Assembly: GCA_007844125.1 (NCBI GenBank)
Contig: CM017556.1
Location: 20,249,607-20,313,606, forward strand
Reading direction: 5' to 3'
Length of the DNA stretch: 64,000 nucleotides
Source of the DNA: Sinonovacula constricta
Lineage: Eukaryota > Mollusca > Bivalvia > Cardiida > Solecurtidae
Shown: positions 39,801 to 54,800 of the stretch, in pieces
How positions within the stretch are numbered: the first letter of the stretch is position 1
How the letters are laid out: each line of letters starts with the position of its first letter
Translations under genes and position numbers: made by a program
Notes under the pieces: model-generated
What the model was told of the DNA's origin: nothing
Seen by the model: the letters and a program-made list of their open reading frames with translations, nothing else
The model's database searches: none

Positions 39801-42800
39801 TTGACTGAAACTGAAGCATGGTGAATCATTTTACCTTAAATCGCGGGAATAAGGCAAAAGTTGTACTCTACACACACTGGGAAATAATAATGCATTTCTT
39901 CCATCGTGTTTGAATTATTATTTGCTGCATAAATATCTCATTTAAATGCTAAAATATATTTAAAAAGTGGCGTGTACTAGAACCAAGAATTAGTAAATAA
40001 TGTGTTGAAATAAAGTTGGGGTAAATTAACATGGTGTTAAGGTCATGCTGCTATATGTTAATTGGTATAAGTGAACCAAATGTTTGAGACCGCTACACCA
40101 GTGAATTTATCTATTCGTTGTTTGGACGCTGACTATAACTAATTTTACTTAAGAGCGGTGGGTGCCCGTAGCGTAGTGGTAGAGTCCGATTTGTAACCCC
40201 TCCCACCGAGTTGGTTGGAGTCCCATTCGGGGCGAAGAACTTAATGTAGTAAGGTCTTCTGGCTGACCCGTTGTGCGCAGGTGGTTCTACCCGCACATTT
40301 GTCTGGAATCTTCTTCCACCGAAACACATGTACGTCGTTATATTGTTCGTAATTGGTCGCTGCGATGTATTTCAAAAACAAAACAAAATTTATGACGTTG
40401 AAGTTTTATCAATCCCGAAGTACCGTTAAAACAAAACATGAATTTATTTTTAAATTAAAGTACGTTGAACCTTAAAACATAATTATACAAAGGATATCAG
40501 ACAATCAAACTTTTTTCGTGATTCTTATACTATTTTACTCATTCTAATTTGCACTGATGTAGATATTGACCTTGCAAGAGACTTATTAAGAATAATGTAC
40601 ATGATGACGAGTTTGTTCTTTTAAGAGTGCAAAGCAATATGGCCATTTTATTGTATTTGTTAAGTTTTCATAGTGCTTTATAATCTCTGAGAATTACCAG
40701 CATTTGACATTAAACTAAAATGAGCAAAACATCCAGATATCTTGATGAGGTAACGACTGTTTTCTTTGAAAATTATTAAGGCATCCGGCTTTTTTATTCC
40801 TTTCCACATATAAACACTATTTAATTTAACATCATGAAAGCAAAACCTACCGTCATTTATTGAGAAGAGGTTTGTAAGAGGCATTAAGGAGCAATAAACG
40901 AAATTAATTAAACATTTACCTATATATTTCTTGTAAAGTACAAACTAAAAATAAACATTCAACGATACATTTATGATGATGCTTTTGTTTGTTTTTATTT
41001 TAACAGTTATTTATGTCAAATTCCTTCAAAACTTAATTATTTTTTCTTTATAATGATGTTTATTGAAAACGTCCTTTGCGCATTACTGTATATCTTACCG
41101 TTTGTTCCTTACCTCACGTTTTCTCCAATTATCGTTTTTGCAATGTTTATGGTAAGCAAACATTTTACGTACTTAGCTATCATCAGTTTTTCTTGAATTT
41201 TAGTAAATTATTTCGGGAAAATGCTTGAACAGGTGGAAATACTTCAGCAAATGTAACTATTATGATTAATTGGAGGACAAGTGATATGCTTTATTGTTTT
41301 TACTTGTGGGACGTTAGGTCTTTAGGTCAAAACCACATTTTAAGTGCACTTTGGATGTAAAACCTTGACTAGAACAGCCATTCATTTAATAAGTAAATAA
41401 GTAACTATGAACGCACACATTAAAAACATGTTAACTAGTGGTGATTTAAAAGTTCAAATGACTTACAGTTTTATTTACTGATTACTGAAAGTAATAACTT
41501 TTTGCAATGGTATTAACAATATGAATATGGACAAAAATATTCATAATTTATATTGATCACGTATCAACAATTAGACGAAATTATAAATAAAAAAATATAA
41601 GAACAAAGGACATATATGCCAATAAAAAGCAGTGAAAACGAAAAAAGAAAGAAATACACCATTCAATGTACAATAACAGATCACCTGTTTTATAGACCTG
41701 CGCATGCTCTTGTAAGCAAAGATAGTATTATTTAAAGATTGATGCTTGTTCAAACACAATGGATATGACAACACACGGAAGATCGATAACGCCAGCCATC
41801 GATGATATATCATTGCAAAGGCTTTTGATTTGAATCTGTTTGCTTAATCTTATTAGCACATAACACGGCCTCTTGAACATAAAAGTAGCCGAAAGAAGAA
41901 GAAGAAAAAGAAGAGAAAAAGAAGAAGAAGAAGAAAATAATGAAGATGATGAAGAAGGAGCAGAAGAAGAAATGTATATTTGTCCCATTAATACACAGGC
42001 ACATATCATACATTGCATTTAATGGTATGATGTATTAACGGTGTTTTTAAAATGTTTTTATAAATTCTTCTCGATGTTTTATTTAATTTACAATTCCAAC
42101 GTGAAGTGAAATTCTTCTTCTTGACTTTTATGACAATATTAACATTTTCTTCCGTTTACCGATACTCGGTCTGGTTGATGTATGTGTCAAGTCTATGTGA
42201 AGACACTCTGAGCTTAGTTAATGCGACCCTTTGTTTCTGTATCGATACTGAATCTTAATAAATTTAAAATAAAATAAAATCAGCAATCAATTAATATTGA
42301 GATGCATTGGACCAATTACTAATTTTCCTACGCGATTTGCTGAATTTAAAAGTCTTCCACTTGTTTAAAACATGTACAAAATAGTTGACATTTGTTACCT
42401 CTTCGTATATCGACGCTTCACTAAAACCATACTCTTCAAGTATGCTTTTCAGATTTGACGTCTAAGATCTTTTATTTGGCATTATCTCCATGTCGAAACA
42501 GGCATGCATTGCTACAGAGTTAAATGCTAACAAGTTGGACACAGATGAATATAAAACTAACGCCTGGTACATGTTATTACACATGTAAGCAACATGCTAG
42601 GAAAGTAAGAACAAGATCCTTGGACTCGGTTGAATGTGTTTTAGTCCGAGGGGTGAAAGGTAACGAAACATTTAACCTACATCACATTTGTCTGGATTCG
42701 CTTTATCACGGATGTAGTAAATGAACAGACAGAGGTTATAAGCCGTATCAATCAACTCGCAATCTCAGATATTTACTTCAAACACCTTATACCAGAAAAA

Positions 42801-45800
42801 TATACCCGTTTTATTCTTTGTTCAATTTCAATGGCAATCTCCCTAGCAGACAGTAACGCTACACATTTGAGGAAATAATCGCAAGAAAAGTAACATTATA
42901 TCTATGAACTGGCAGCGCCGCTGTGGTCTAATCAATATACAGACAACATTAAAATGAATAAAACAATTTAATAAATTCTTGTTCAACCCCATGGGCTTCA
43001 GCGTTTTTATTTTGTGCGATTAATACTTGAATGCTGCATATTTTTAAGACTCTGTTGCGCGCTCATTAAATTAACCAAGTTATCTTGAAGACATTACAAT
43101 GGCTTTTTAGAGTCCCCCAAAGATTAAATCATGCTGGGAGACCAGAATGAGAATAGTCATAAACAAACCAGGGTGTGTACTATTGTCTAGGAAAAATCGT
43201 CTACACAGCATGTAGGTCTGCTTATGAATCCAAAACCTCTATAAATATTATCAACAAAATGTTTAACCTAATACCTGGTGCAGGTTCTGAATTTGAATCT
43301 TACGTCAAATGAAAGCATTTTAACTGCAGTCATATTATCCTCGGCCATTTCCTTACACGTTCGGAGAAGAGCCTCGAAAGTAATAAACAGGAATTCTAGG
43401 TACGTGCTTCGGTTCTCTACGCCGTTAAGTAACTCCAGCACATTAGTGGAATGTAAGACTGTCAATTGAAATAACGTAGTAAAATATTTTCAATGTTTTT
43501 GATATACACAATGGCCTTTAAAGTTAAGCGCAAGTTTTCAGCTTAAATTATTGATATAATATCATAAATTGATACTGTAATGTCCGCGATTGTTTTAAAA
43601 ATAACATTTACATACTTTTAGCATAAAATGCATTAGGTTTACCCCTAACGTAACAAAATTATACACAATGTTACAACATAAACCTACACACCACGGTAAG
43701 GGTCTTTGCTAACAATAAATAGAAAAACTTACTAGAACATAATTTTTAACTGTTACAGTATGTCGTAGATAGGGATTGCCGCTGCTCGTAATCGTAATCT
43801 AAATGAAATATGACACAAATGTATCTTTTCCTTTCTTTCATATTTGACCATCCTTGTTTATATCATTGTTTCCTTTCGATGTATAATGCTATATATGTAG
43901 CTGTGAACACTTCGTTATGTCAACAGACAGTGTATCAAGGTCTGTGGATTTGATCACTATCTGGCTTATATGGGCTGCCTTCCCCATTTTACCTCTGAGG
44001 TCTAGTTGTGAAAGAAAATTATTGAGGTGTTCAGGATAGCGGGTCAGATGTGTTTAATTTTATCAAGATAATTTAATGTTGGGTAATTTTTGACCGAAAA
44101 ATGCCTAAAAGTATTAAATGAGATCGAAAGTCAAACAATTGTATTACACTGACAAAGTTAAGCTTCCAGAACAACGGTGTTGGGGATTTTAATACTACAG
44201 ACACTTACAACTGATTGATAACCCCGTGATCAATTCATAATAAAATAGAAGTGGTTGGTAGTTTGGCTATTATTCCTTCATGTGGCAGGTGGTGTATGTT
44301 TAGGAGTCCAGGTATATCACAATGGTAAACAGACAATGATCTACGTTCTGTTGTATAGATACTGTTTGGCACCAGTGCAGTATACCGGTTCCTGCGATAG
44401 TGAAACTGTGACGTAATATTGGACAAATTTATGATTTGAAGCAAGTGCTCGATAATTAATTCCAAGTACAAAAGAATATATTCTGACCCCGATTTATTTT
44501 TGGTTTATTTTACAAAGTATTAATTATAGAATTATGAACAGAAACGATCAGATTTATTTTTAATCTGCATGAGAATATCAGCAAAGCTATTTTGAAAGTC
44601 ATTACGATTGTATTAAAAGGTTTTGTTTGTTAAAAATAGAAACGTAGAAGCTAATAAAATTAAATGTGAATTAAAATATAATGTTTCTTGATCGCTCTTT
44701 TAAATATTTAGTTTGACCTTTGTATTCTTCTTTATGAAGAAATCAGCTAAGCTCGTTTACTATTCTGAATGTGTACTGCGATAAAAAACAAAAACATTTA
44801 AAAAAAGAACAATCAGGTCTTAATTGAGGTACATTCTCTTCAAACAAACGTTTACTGTAGTTTGCCACATTATTATGAGTAATGTCGTCTTAAAACCTTG
44901 ATATTTACTGATATTCTGTCTTGCTGTTGTCGGTCAACTGTTTAAGTGGAGAGAAAACCTGCTAGTTGTATCCGGTTCTAAAAGAATCCAACATCTCTTC
45001 TTAAACAATGTTGTTTGGAACATGAACTTTTTTTACATTTCACTTTTGACACTTTTGGCATATGACGTCATGGCATTGCATGACGTCATAATATTGTTCT
45101 CACAATATATCAGCGCTTGTACTGCTTTATTTTATTTGAAACTACTCCCTAATTTGGAAATTTTAGGTTGCGGAGCCTTTTATCTACTGTACATACTGTA
45201 CATATGTTAATAGTTTATTTTATTACTAGTTATTATGTATGTACATAATTTCATTATATCTGTTTTAACTCCCGATGTAGGTGCTTACTGTTAGTTGTTT
45301 CACTTTGACGGGATATTTTTATTTACACTGTTTGTTTGATAGAAAAACCTTCAGGAAGTGCGAGGTTAGAGCGCTCCACAAACCAGGTTTAAGCACCCCA
45401 GTCGGCCCTTTTTCCGACTGACCGTTCCAAGGCGGTAACTGGTGGTTTTTCTTTTTGTGTGTTATGTCTCGTCTCTGTGGTTTTTTTTTCACATTTACAT
45501 TTACCTTGTTTGCCTTTGTCTACAGGTAGATAAAATTTAAATATCTGTGGAAATTTTAATAGGACCTTTTCCTATTTACCTATCATGAACTAAGATCTCC
45601 CCCTCAAGTATTATTTATTACTTGATATATATCGCCTGATAAAAAAAGACTGTTAAATATTTTAATGAGGGTTATTTAAATTTCTCTTTTTTCAGGACAA
45701 GCTCATAAAACTCATTTGCAAAATTTTGTATCCTAACGTTATAAAGTAGAGGGTGATTTAGATGTCGACTTAATCATATATTTCAACAACCGCATAATTT

Positions 45801-48800
45801 TTAGATATTAGGTGTTTTATCATTTGAAACATCGTCACGTAATCATCATATCGCAAGGAATGTTAATTCCACAATACACAAGTGCCTCGCTTAACATAAA
45901 CTTTTCCTCTGAACGATAGCATCAGTTTCGATAGTATGTAGGTTATATCATTTACTTAAACAGGCTAATTGCCTTTTTACACTCACAGAAATAATGACAC
46001 CTGTTATCTAGGATTTTCTACTTGACATTTGATATAAAACAATGACCTGGATTCAAATTACTATGTTTTCTTTACAATAAGACAATGCAACAATGTAATT
46101 TTTACATTGAAATCCAAGAAGACAACATTTTAATGCGTATATTTGTTTCATAAGAGCGGTTGCTAATCTCATTTAAAGACGATATGGCATGACATATGGA
46201 GGTCGGCCTACAATTACAATGTACACATGTTTATAGTAAATACCTTATAGTGAACAATAAAAGTTACAAGACAATCAAGTATTTCATTTCAATCAATTAC
46301 TACCAGTTAGATTACTATACAATTCATATAAAATCTGCATTTTAATGCGCATATTTCAAAATAAAATAATATAATTTCATAAACGTTTGCGCATTCTTAC
46401 CGTGTTGTGACTTTTTGTAACAAAACAATAAGAGAACATAGGTCGTGCTCATGGCAAGATTATTCGTCAGTATTATGGACCATATTTCAAATTATGTCAA
46501 TGATCACGAGGAAGCTGCATTCCAATTGATGATTGGGCTAAGTAGTTTTAAATTAACAACCAATTATAATGCGAAATAAAAAAGATTCTTGGTATTGAAC
46601 AGATCCTGTCATTTAATGATATGATAAGCTTATTTGTTACATTGATAAGACGCGAAGGTAATGTCAAAAAACCTTGCCAGCTCACATATATTGTAGATTG
46701 AAGGATGATGTATGTAAACAATAATATGATTAATAATAATATGATTATGCCATATGAGAATTACAAAACACAGTTATCACATTTTGGATGATGAGTCGAC
46801 AAAAATACAGATCGGTGATCTTAAATCGAATTACAGAGCTATAACCTCTTATTTCAAGATTTTATTTCCAACAGCGCTGTTGGGCAGTTTAAGTTTTACG
46901 CAGTAAGCGATTATATGTGCAAACAGTTGCAAATCAAATATAAATATATGTATATGTAAATAAACACCTCTTCTAAAATATAGATTATACATTGAGATAA
47001 CAGTGACACCAGAGTCACTAACATCCGAATATTTTTATATGATTTTGCATTTTAAATTAAGTTATGTCTAAAATATATGCTCACACATAGTACCGGATTC
47101 GACCAAAGTAAAATAGGTTTTGAAAATAACTACTACCTATAACACCTCTGTGATTTGGATTTAAAAATCCCGAGTGCACCATTCTTCTTCGAACACGTAC
47201 GTTAGCTGAGGACGGAGATATGAGATGATACCTATTACTTCAGTAATAACATAACTTGGTTCAGAGCATGAGAAGTTAGTGAGGCCCCTCGCGGTATGTT
47301 GCAAATATTGCGACGTAGTACATTATCCGTAGTCAGTGGAACGTCTGTTCAAATAACAGTCCACTCCCCGTCTCGACCCTATTCTCTAGTCGCTGGGCAA
47401 TATTCCAGACCCTGATATTCGTATGCAGAGTTCATTCATAAATCTGCATTTGATCTATATCTAATATACAACATATAATGACCATTTTATCTATATAACG
47501 TACCCTGTAAAACTATATTGCAATATTTAATTAACATTTGAAGCATGCCTTCGTCAATTCGTGTAGTCTCCTTAGACAAACATTGTACATATTTGTTCTG
47601 CACACGCGCTACTTCTTCCCATGCATGAAAACATGTAATTGACCTCGAGTATTCAAGGTCATGCAGTGTCAATCGTGTGTGCTTCTGAAATCCAGCTTTC
47701 TCCCAACCCACGAAAGTGACACCGCGCAAAAACTGACCAAACTGATAGAAAACAAATTTACAGTTTTCACATTGTGTAAAACTTATAAGGATGTCATTCA
47801 ATGAGATTCTTAACATTGACGTATGCTTTACTATGTTATAATTAGGTAACACAGAAAATGTTTATTAATTCACTTGAAATAATGTTTTTCCTTTCTAATG
47901 TCATTGCACTGCATAGTACATGAATGGTGTAAGTGATAACACGCGGGTCTAGCTAAGGTTTACCTGGCAACTTCAGAAGAATGAAACTTTATAACTTTGT
48001 AAGGATTTTACTGAAGAATGGATATTGAAAGTCATTCTTTTACTATATAATCAACATATCTGAAATGTTATTTTGCAAATAATTCAACTGTACATTAACA
48101 CAAGCATGTTTAGAGGAGTGCTAAAAGGTAAAATGTTTGACTATTTTAAGAAAAATAAAGTTAAAACAGTCGAATCGCAATGCCTGACATGGATTGACGA
48201 AAAGTTAAGCATTGTGAATAATTTTACCTTAAATCGAGGGAATAAGTCCTAGGTTTTACCGTGAATACATCGGGAAGTAATGCACAGTACCATTCTTCTT
48301 ATGTATTTTGTCGATCGTGCTAGTATCATTTAAGATGCATTTATGTTCTCAGTTAAAGGTTAAGATATATTTCCAAAAGAGTGGTGTTTATTAAAAACAA
48401 GAATAAGTAAATTGCATGATGAAAGAGAAAAGGCTCTTAATTAACGCGGTGTTAACGTAATGGTATTGTATTAGGGAACGAAATGTCTGTGCAGCCTTTA
48501 TCAGTGGTTCTGTATATTTACCTGTGGTCCTGTATATTCGTAATTGAGACGCTTTCTATAAACAAACATACATAAAATATTCAAATATATATATATATTC
48601 GAAATTAGTTACTTTGTAGCTTAAAGCATAACTATACAAAGGATGTCAAACAATCAAATATAATACGCGTTTTTGTAATATTACAAGGTCTCATTTTGTT
48701 TTATAGTGATGAAGATGGACATTGTACTTGACCAATTAAGAATTATGTAGATGAATATGGTGAGGAAATATGTATATATTTTGTTGTTTTAAGATATTTT

Positions 48801-51800
48801 AGTGTGCCTTATATTCTCTGAGAATCTCCACTATTAAACTAAAGCGGGCAAATACAATTCAGATATCTCAACAAGAATGATAACGAATGATGTCTTTGAA
48901 AATTATATAGGTATTCAGCTTTTTAATCATTTTCACATATAACACTTTTTGATTTAGCACCATAAAAGCAAAATTTACCCTCATTTATTGAATTTGGTTT
49001 TGTTAAAGGCATAAAGGTGTAAAAACCGAAATTGTTATTAAAAGTTTACTTATCTTTTTCTTGTAAAGTACAAACTAAAAAAAACATTGAACGTTAAAAT
49101 GAATGCTGTGTTTCGGTCTTTTTCAATATTTATATTATTTATTTATGCTATTTTTAATTATTTTTATTTTCTTCGATATTCAATTAAACATTTTTTTTAT
49201 GATGATGTTTTACTGAAAATGTCATTCCTTAATCATCGTATAAATTTACTTTTTGCACTTTGTTTCACCCTTATCTCCAATAAGAATATATGAATCAGTC
49301 CTATGAGCATTGCAACATATACCAAACTCTAAAAAAGCACAGGACAAAGGTATTTCACATGCAAGCCAAGTGAAAAGTGAGAGCATTTTTTATGAGTCAT
49401 TTAACTAAAAGAGCAAATCCGCCAGTTACCGCCCTTGAAACGGTCAGTCGGCAATATGGGCCGACTGGGGTGCTTAAACCGGTTTTACAGAGTTCTAACC
49501 TCGCACTTCCAGATGGATTTCTTTCTTTGATAAGTTATGACGAAAGTAGTGACGTCATTGAAAAATAATGTCCACAGTGTTTAGAAAGAAAGAGTTTCTT
49601 AACTGACTATGGAAAAGCACATGATTTCAACAGTGAGACCATATTATTTAGCAACAACTTAACGTTAACTAGTCAACAGATATCTTTGAAAGATATTAAC
49701 AAATTTAAGAATTGTTCTTAATGTTATACACCTTTTAGTTGAATAATGTTCAGATATGTGTTTACTGCATGCATATAAGGAAAGAGCAAACAAGAAAATT
49801 ATAAACACGAATGCAACAAAAAGAGGTATATGCGCACGCAGCACCTTTATCATAGAGTTTTATTGTTTTCTAAACGAATGCTTTTACCGCTACCATTGTA
49901 AACTATGCTAATGCGGTCTTGCGTGACTTGATTCTAGTTGGTTGTGATGGCTTTGAAAGGAATCAAATTCAAGAATTGCCATTATTTCTATAATTAAATA
50001 TTGTTCTAATACGTGTTGACAAAAACAGGACAGCAAACACGAAATTATTAAAGAACGGGTTCAAGACAAAGAGGTACGTGAGACAATTGATTATTTATTA
50101 TTATTTCAATGTACAAAATATTAGATGACTTATTTGTAAACTATTACATGCTCTTGTAAGCAAAGATTTTGTTATTTTAAAATTAAATGCTTTTCAAACA
50201 CAATGAAAGTGCCACTAAACGGATGGAAGAAAACGCCAAATGTTTTAAATTCGTTGAAGACATATATCAAAGCTTTTTTTAGTGATTTTAAATATGTTTA
50301 TTGAAACTTGGCATATAGCATGACCCCTCAAACACTAATGTTTACATTTTTGTACAAGAAGAGTACATAGATACTTATACTTGATTACATTTTTAAATGT
50401 ATTTAGATATATTATTACAGAAATACAGGGTCGCATTGACAAAGCTAAGAATGTCTTCACACATACTTGAGAAAGAAGTAGGGCGGTGTCTCATACCAGA
50501 ACTAGTCCAGTAGCAGTGAACGAAACAAAACTTAAAAATTGCCCCACATGTAAATTAGAATAGGATGATGAGAAAAGGTCCTATAAGAGTTTGGAAAATA
50601 AAAAAAGAATTAGCAGCGATATTTAAGTGACTAAAGACTGAGACGAGACATAACGCATGAACGAATAAAACAACAGTTACCACATTGGAATGGTCAGTTG
50701 GCAAAATGACTGACTGTGGTGTTTAAACATTGTTGGTGTTTTGACATTGCCGAATGTAACAATCTTTAACTTTTTTGTCTAAAACATTTACATTTACCTC
50801 CTTCGTATGTTGACACTTTATTTTTTCTTCTACCAGTATACTTTTTACATTTGATGCCCAAGACATTTTATTTAGAAGTATGACCATGTCGCAAATGACA
50901 AAAGATCGCTTACTTTGCCATGCCGGTCAGTTAAACGCAAACAAGTTGGAAACAGTTGAAAAGAAACGAATTGCCTGCTAGGAAAGCAGTTTAACTTGAT
51001 CCTTGGATTCAGTTAAAGGTGATGTTATCCGAGGATTGAAAGGTGGCAATACATTTAACCTACATATCCTTTGCAAAGATTTGCATAATCATACACGTAC
51101 CTATATGAACAGAAGCTATCAGCTGAATGGTTCAACTCGTAATCTCAGATATTCACTTTAAACACCCTATACCATAACATATACTAGTTTATTCTAGGTT
51201 CAATGTCAATGGCTATCTACCTAGCAGGTAGTAACGCAACACATTTGATGATATAATCTCAAGAAAAGGAACATTATATCTTATAACTGGCAGCGCCACT
51301 GTGGTCTAATCAGCATACAAAAACTATTTTAAAAGGCATAAAACAATCTTAAACGATCTTGTTTTATCCCAAAGATAAAAAGAGATTGTAAGGTTGTTTT
51401 TACTGCATGATTCTTTAATATTATAAATTATATAGACAAGCTCTGTGGTAAGGTAGTTTACCAGTTACCTTACGGCGTCAAAATGGCATTTTTAGAACCA
51501 TCAAAGTTATAATCATATTGGGAGGAAAGATATAAATAGTCATAAACACGCCAGTGTGTAAACTCTTGTCTACAAGAATCTACTACTCAGCATACCATGT
51601 AGTCCTTTTTCCGAATCCGATACCTCTGTAAGTCTTATAACTGTTACTAAGCTGTTGCACGTTCGTGGTGAACATTGTTGAAATTAAAATTCCTCTATCA
51701 AGAGATAAGTATTTTAATTGCAGTCGCATCATCCTTATCCCTTTCCTTTCATGTTCGGAGAAGAGCTTTAATAGATATAGTATGAATACACAGTGATTAT

Positions 51801-54800
51801 CGGTACGTACTTTTGTCATCAAAACTATCAAGTCACTTCAGCCTATATGCAGAAAGACTTTCAATTAAAAAGGAAATGTAGCAAAATAATAAAAACAGTT
51901 TCATTTGAACAATACTTTTAATATGCACCAAAGACTTTCAAGTTAAACGCAAGTCCTCAGCTCAATAGGAAAATAAGATAAGGTCCTATAATAAGACTTG
52001 TCACAGATATTTAAATCGGAACTACAAATAATAAATACAGTACACAAAAAATGTTATTGAAAGGTTCGCGCAGGTTCTAAAAATAAGTTGATCCGCTTTC
52101 AGCAGAAAATGCTGTAAGTTTAACGCTTATGAAACATAATAACAAACTACGTAACAACAAAGACCTACATACACGTACACTGCAACAGCCCTTTTTAACA
52201 ACAATTATTAGCAAATATTAGTAGTACAGTATTTTTATTGTTACAGTATGTCGTATAGATTGGGATTATTGCTCGAAGATCTCGGATGTAATTAATATCT
52301 GACACAAATTTATTACCCAGTTCCCCAATTTTTATTATATCATTGTTTTTTATATATCGTATCGCTTTATCAGTAGCTGATAACACTTCGTTATGTCAAC
52401 AGACTGTCTATCAAGGTATGTGGATTTGACCACTATCTTGCTGGGTGGTGGGCTACTTTCACCCATTTTATCTCTGAGGTAAAGTTCTAAAAGTAAAATA
52501 ATACGTTTTTCCAATGGCGAATGTGACAGAGAAGAGCTGGACAGGTTTCTGTACAAATATGTATAGTTTTATTAACATGATTTAATTGAAATATGCTTAA
52601 CTGTATAAAGGGTATACATCTCCAACAATGATAATGTGCAAATTTCCTCAACAACGATGTTTGGAATTATGATAACACACAAACGTACGCTATACAGATA
52701 ACCCCGTGATAGAGTCCTTGTATTTCAAAAGCGATTGGTAGTTTGGCGATTATTTCCCATCGGACAGATGGCGTATGTTCTCTAATGGTACGTATATTAT
52801 AATGGTAAACAGACAATGATCTACGCTCAGTTTTGTCGACGCTGTCTGGCACCGGTGTAACATACTGGTTGCTGCGATGATAGAACTGTGACGTAATGCT
52901 TGACAAATTTGTGTTTTGCAGCCACTGCTCGATAATTAATTTCAAGTACAAAAAATATATCCTCAATCCCTGATTTGTTTATTGAGTAGTTAAAATCTTT
53001 CATTTACTTTACAAAGTTCAAATAAAGAAATGTATAAAGAAACGATAAGATTCATTTTAAATTTGCACAGGGATAACGTTAAACTGATTTTAAAACAACC
53101 CTAAAGTGCCTATAAAAGAATAATGTTAAAAATAGAAAATAATAAACTAATACAAGATATATCAAATACAAACAAAATGGCTGTTAATAGCTCTTGTTAC
53201 ATATCTAATTTGATCATTGCGCTCTTCTCATTTAAGAAACCTTCTAGACGTTATGTTTTTTCTTGGCATGAAACATTGCGTACGGCGATAAAAATGGACA
53301 AAAATAAACATATTAAAACAAGAACATTTCGGTCTTATTTAATGTACATTCTCTTAAAACAAAGGAGTTAATTGTAGTTTGTTATATTATTATGAGAAGT
53401 ATTGTCTAAATAGTTTATATAATTCTTTACATTCTGTTTGCTGTTGTCGGCCAACTGTTACAATTGTCTAACTGTAACCCGGTCCTAAATAAGTAATTTA
53501 AAATTCTAGTAAAACAGTAGTGCTTTGGTAATATAGCTTAAGGAACTAATCCTCCTATCATGTGTTATTTATTAACTCACTAATATATCGGTTGATAAAA
53601 AGAAGCTAACTGCGTGTATATTTTATTTAACTATTAATGTGTTTTATATCATTTTCTGTTGTTTTTTAAGGACAATTACATAAAAAAAGCATTTGCAAAA
53701 GTAAATATTGTACCTTTATAAACAGGATGATGATTGCAACTTAATAATATATATCAGCAACCGAACTATTGGTAAATATCTCGGCGTTTCATCTTTTGAA
53801 ACCTATTCACATAATCATTTTACTATCACAACCTATACTTACGCCACCATACATAAGTGCCTCACTTAACGTCCAGAAATTGTCTCTGAAAGATAGCATC
53901 AGTTTCAAAAGTATGTCGGTTATATCATTTACATCAACAGACAAATTGCCTATTTACACTCAAAGAAAGAATGCCAATATGTAATCCCTCCCTATTTTTC
54001 TACTTTACATATGCTATAAAATTAATGATTTGGAATAAAATTAAAATGTTTTCTGTAACAAAAAAACATAGAGGTAAGTATTGCATTTATGAAACCTCAA
54101 TGACGTGTAAATGTTTTAGATCCCTTTTTGTTGACTGAATGTTCCTAACATAAGGTAGGTATTTTATCAAAAAACTTTAAATATAATTCCGATCAAAATC
54201 TCATAAACTGAAAAATATTAAATCGGTAGATTTTGGTACAATATTTAAAAAATTGTCTTAAAATACGACAAGATAACATTATAATTGGCGACTGGCAGGG
54301 GAACGACGCCTATATATAGACTGTTTAGTGGACATTCTAACCCTGATAAAAAAAAGGGCCCTAATTCGGTAAATGAGGTTCTATTTTATTTATGTTTTTA
54401 TTATTATATTTATTTTTGTGTGTCTGTAACGTCCATGTAAACATTATTTTTTTGTTATTAAAGCTCTGACGTAAAGAAACATGGAAATTGTAAGCCTTTA
54501 CTGACCAAAGTAGATAGGAATGCTCTTTTTACGTCCTCGATGTTCGGATTGCATGTTAGCACATATGTAATAACAGTGCTTTGTTACAACATTAGTTTCA
54601 TCGGGAATTAAGGATGTATCTGATCGTTCTGTTTTTACTGTTTCTCTTAGTTTGTCTTCATCCATGTCTCTTTAAATGTGTGAAGTAGGTTATGGTTAGT
54701 TTTGTCATTTGTATACATAATCCAGATACAAAATGCTTTTATACAAAATAACTTTGAAAATAAGCAATAAGATATTGAGAATGAAAAAAGACAAATAATG

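Larger units (their letters stand above)
39785..46775 (+). repeat. Segmental tandem duplication, copy A (about 7 kb)
   Basis: Colinear with copy B at 48180-55850. Matching anchors include TTTTACCTTAAATCG (39830 / 48223), TTGTAAAGTACAAACTAAAA (about 40931 / 49060), GTAAACAGACAATGATCTAC (44324 / 52803), TGCGATAAAAA-type sequence at 44778 / 53283, and TTGATAAGACGCGAA (46640 / 55732). Offsets grow from 8.39 to about 9.1 kb through indels. Copy A carries its own insertions: a SINE at 40157, an AAG tract at 41891 and an R1 element at 45050. No conserved gene is seen. Confidence 0.85.

Noticed and set aside
41728..42018. Ser/Phe-rich minus-strand frames resembling a mucin-like or membrane protein
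   Set aside because: They read through the (AAG)n tract on the opposite strand; repeat artefact.
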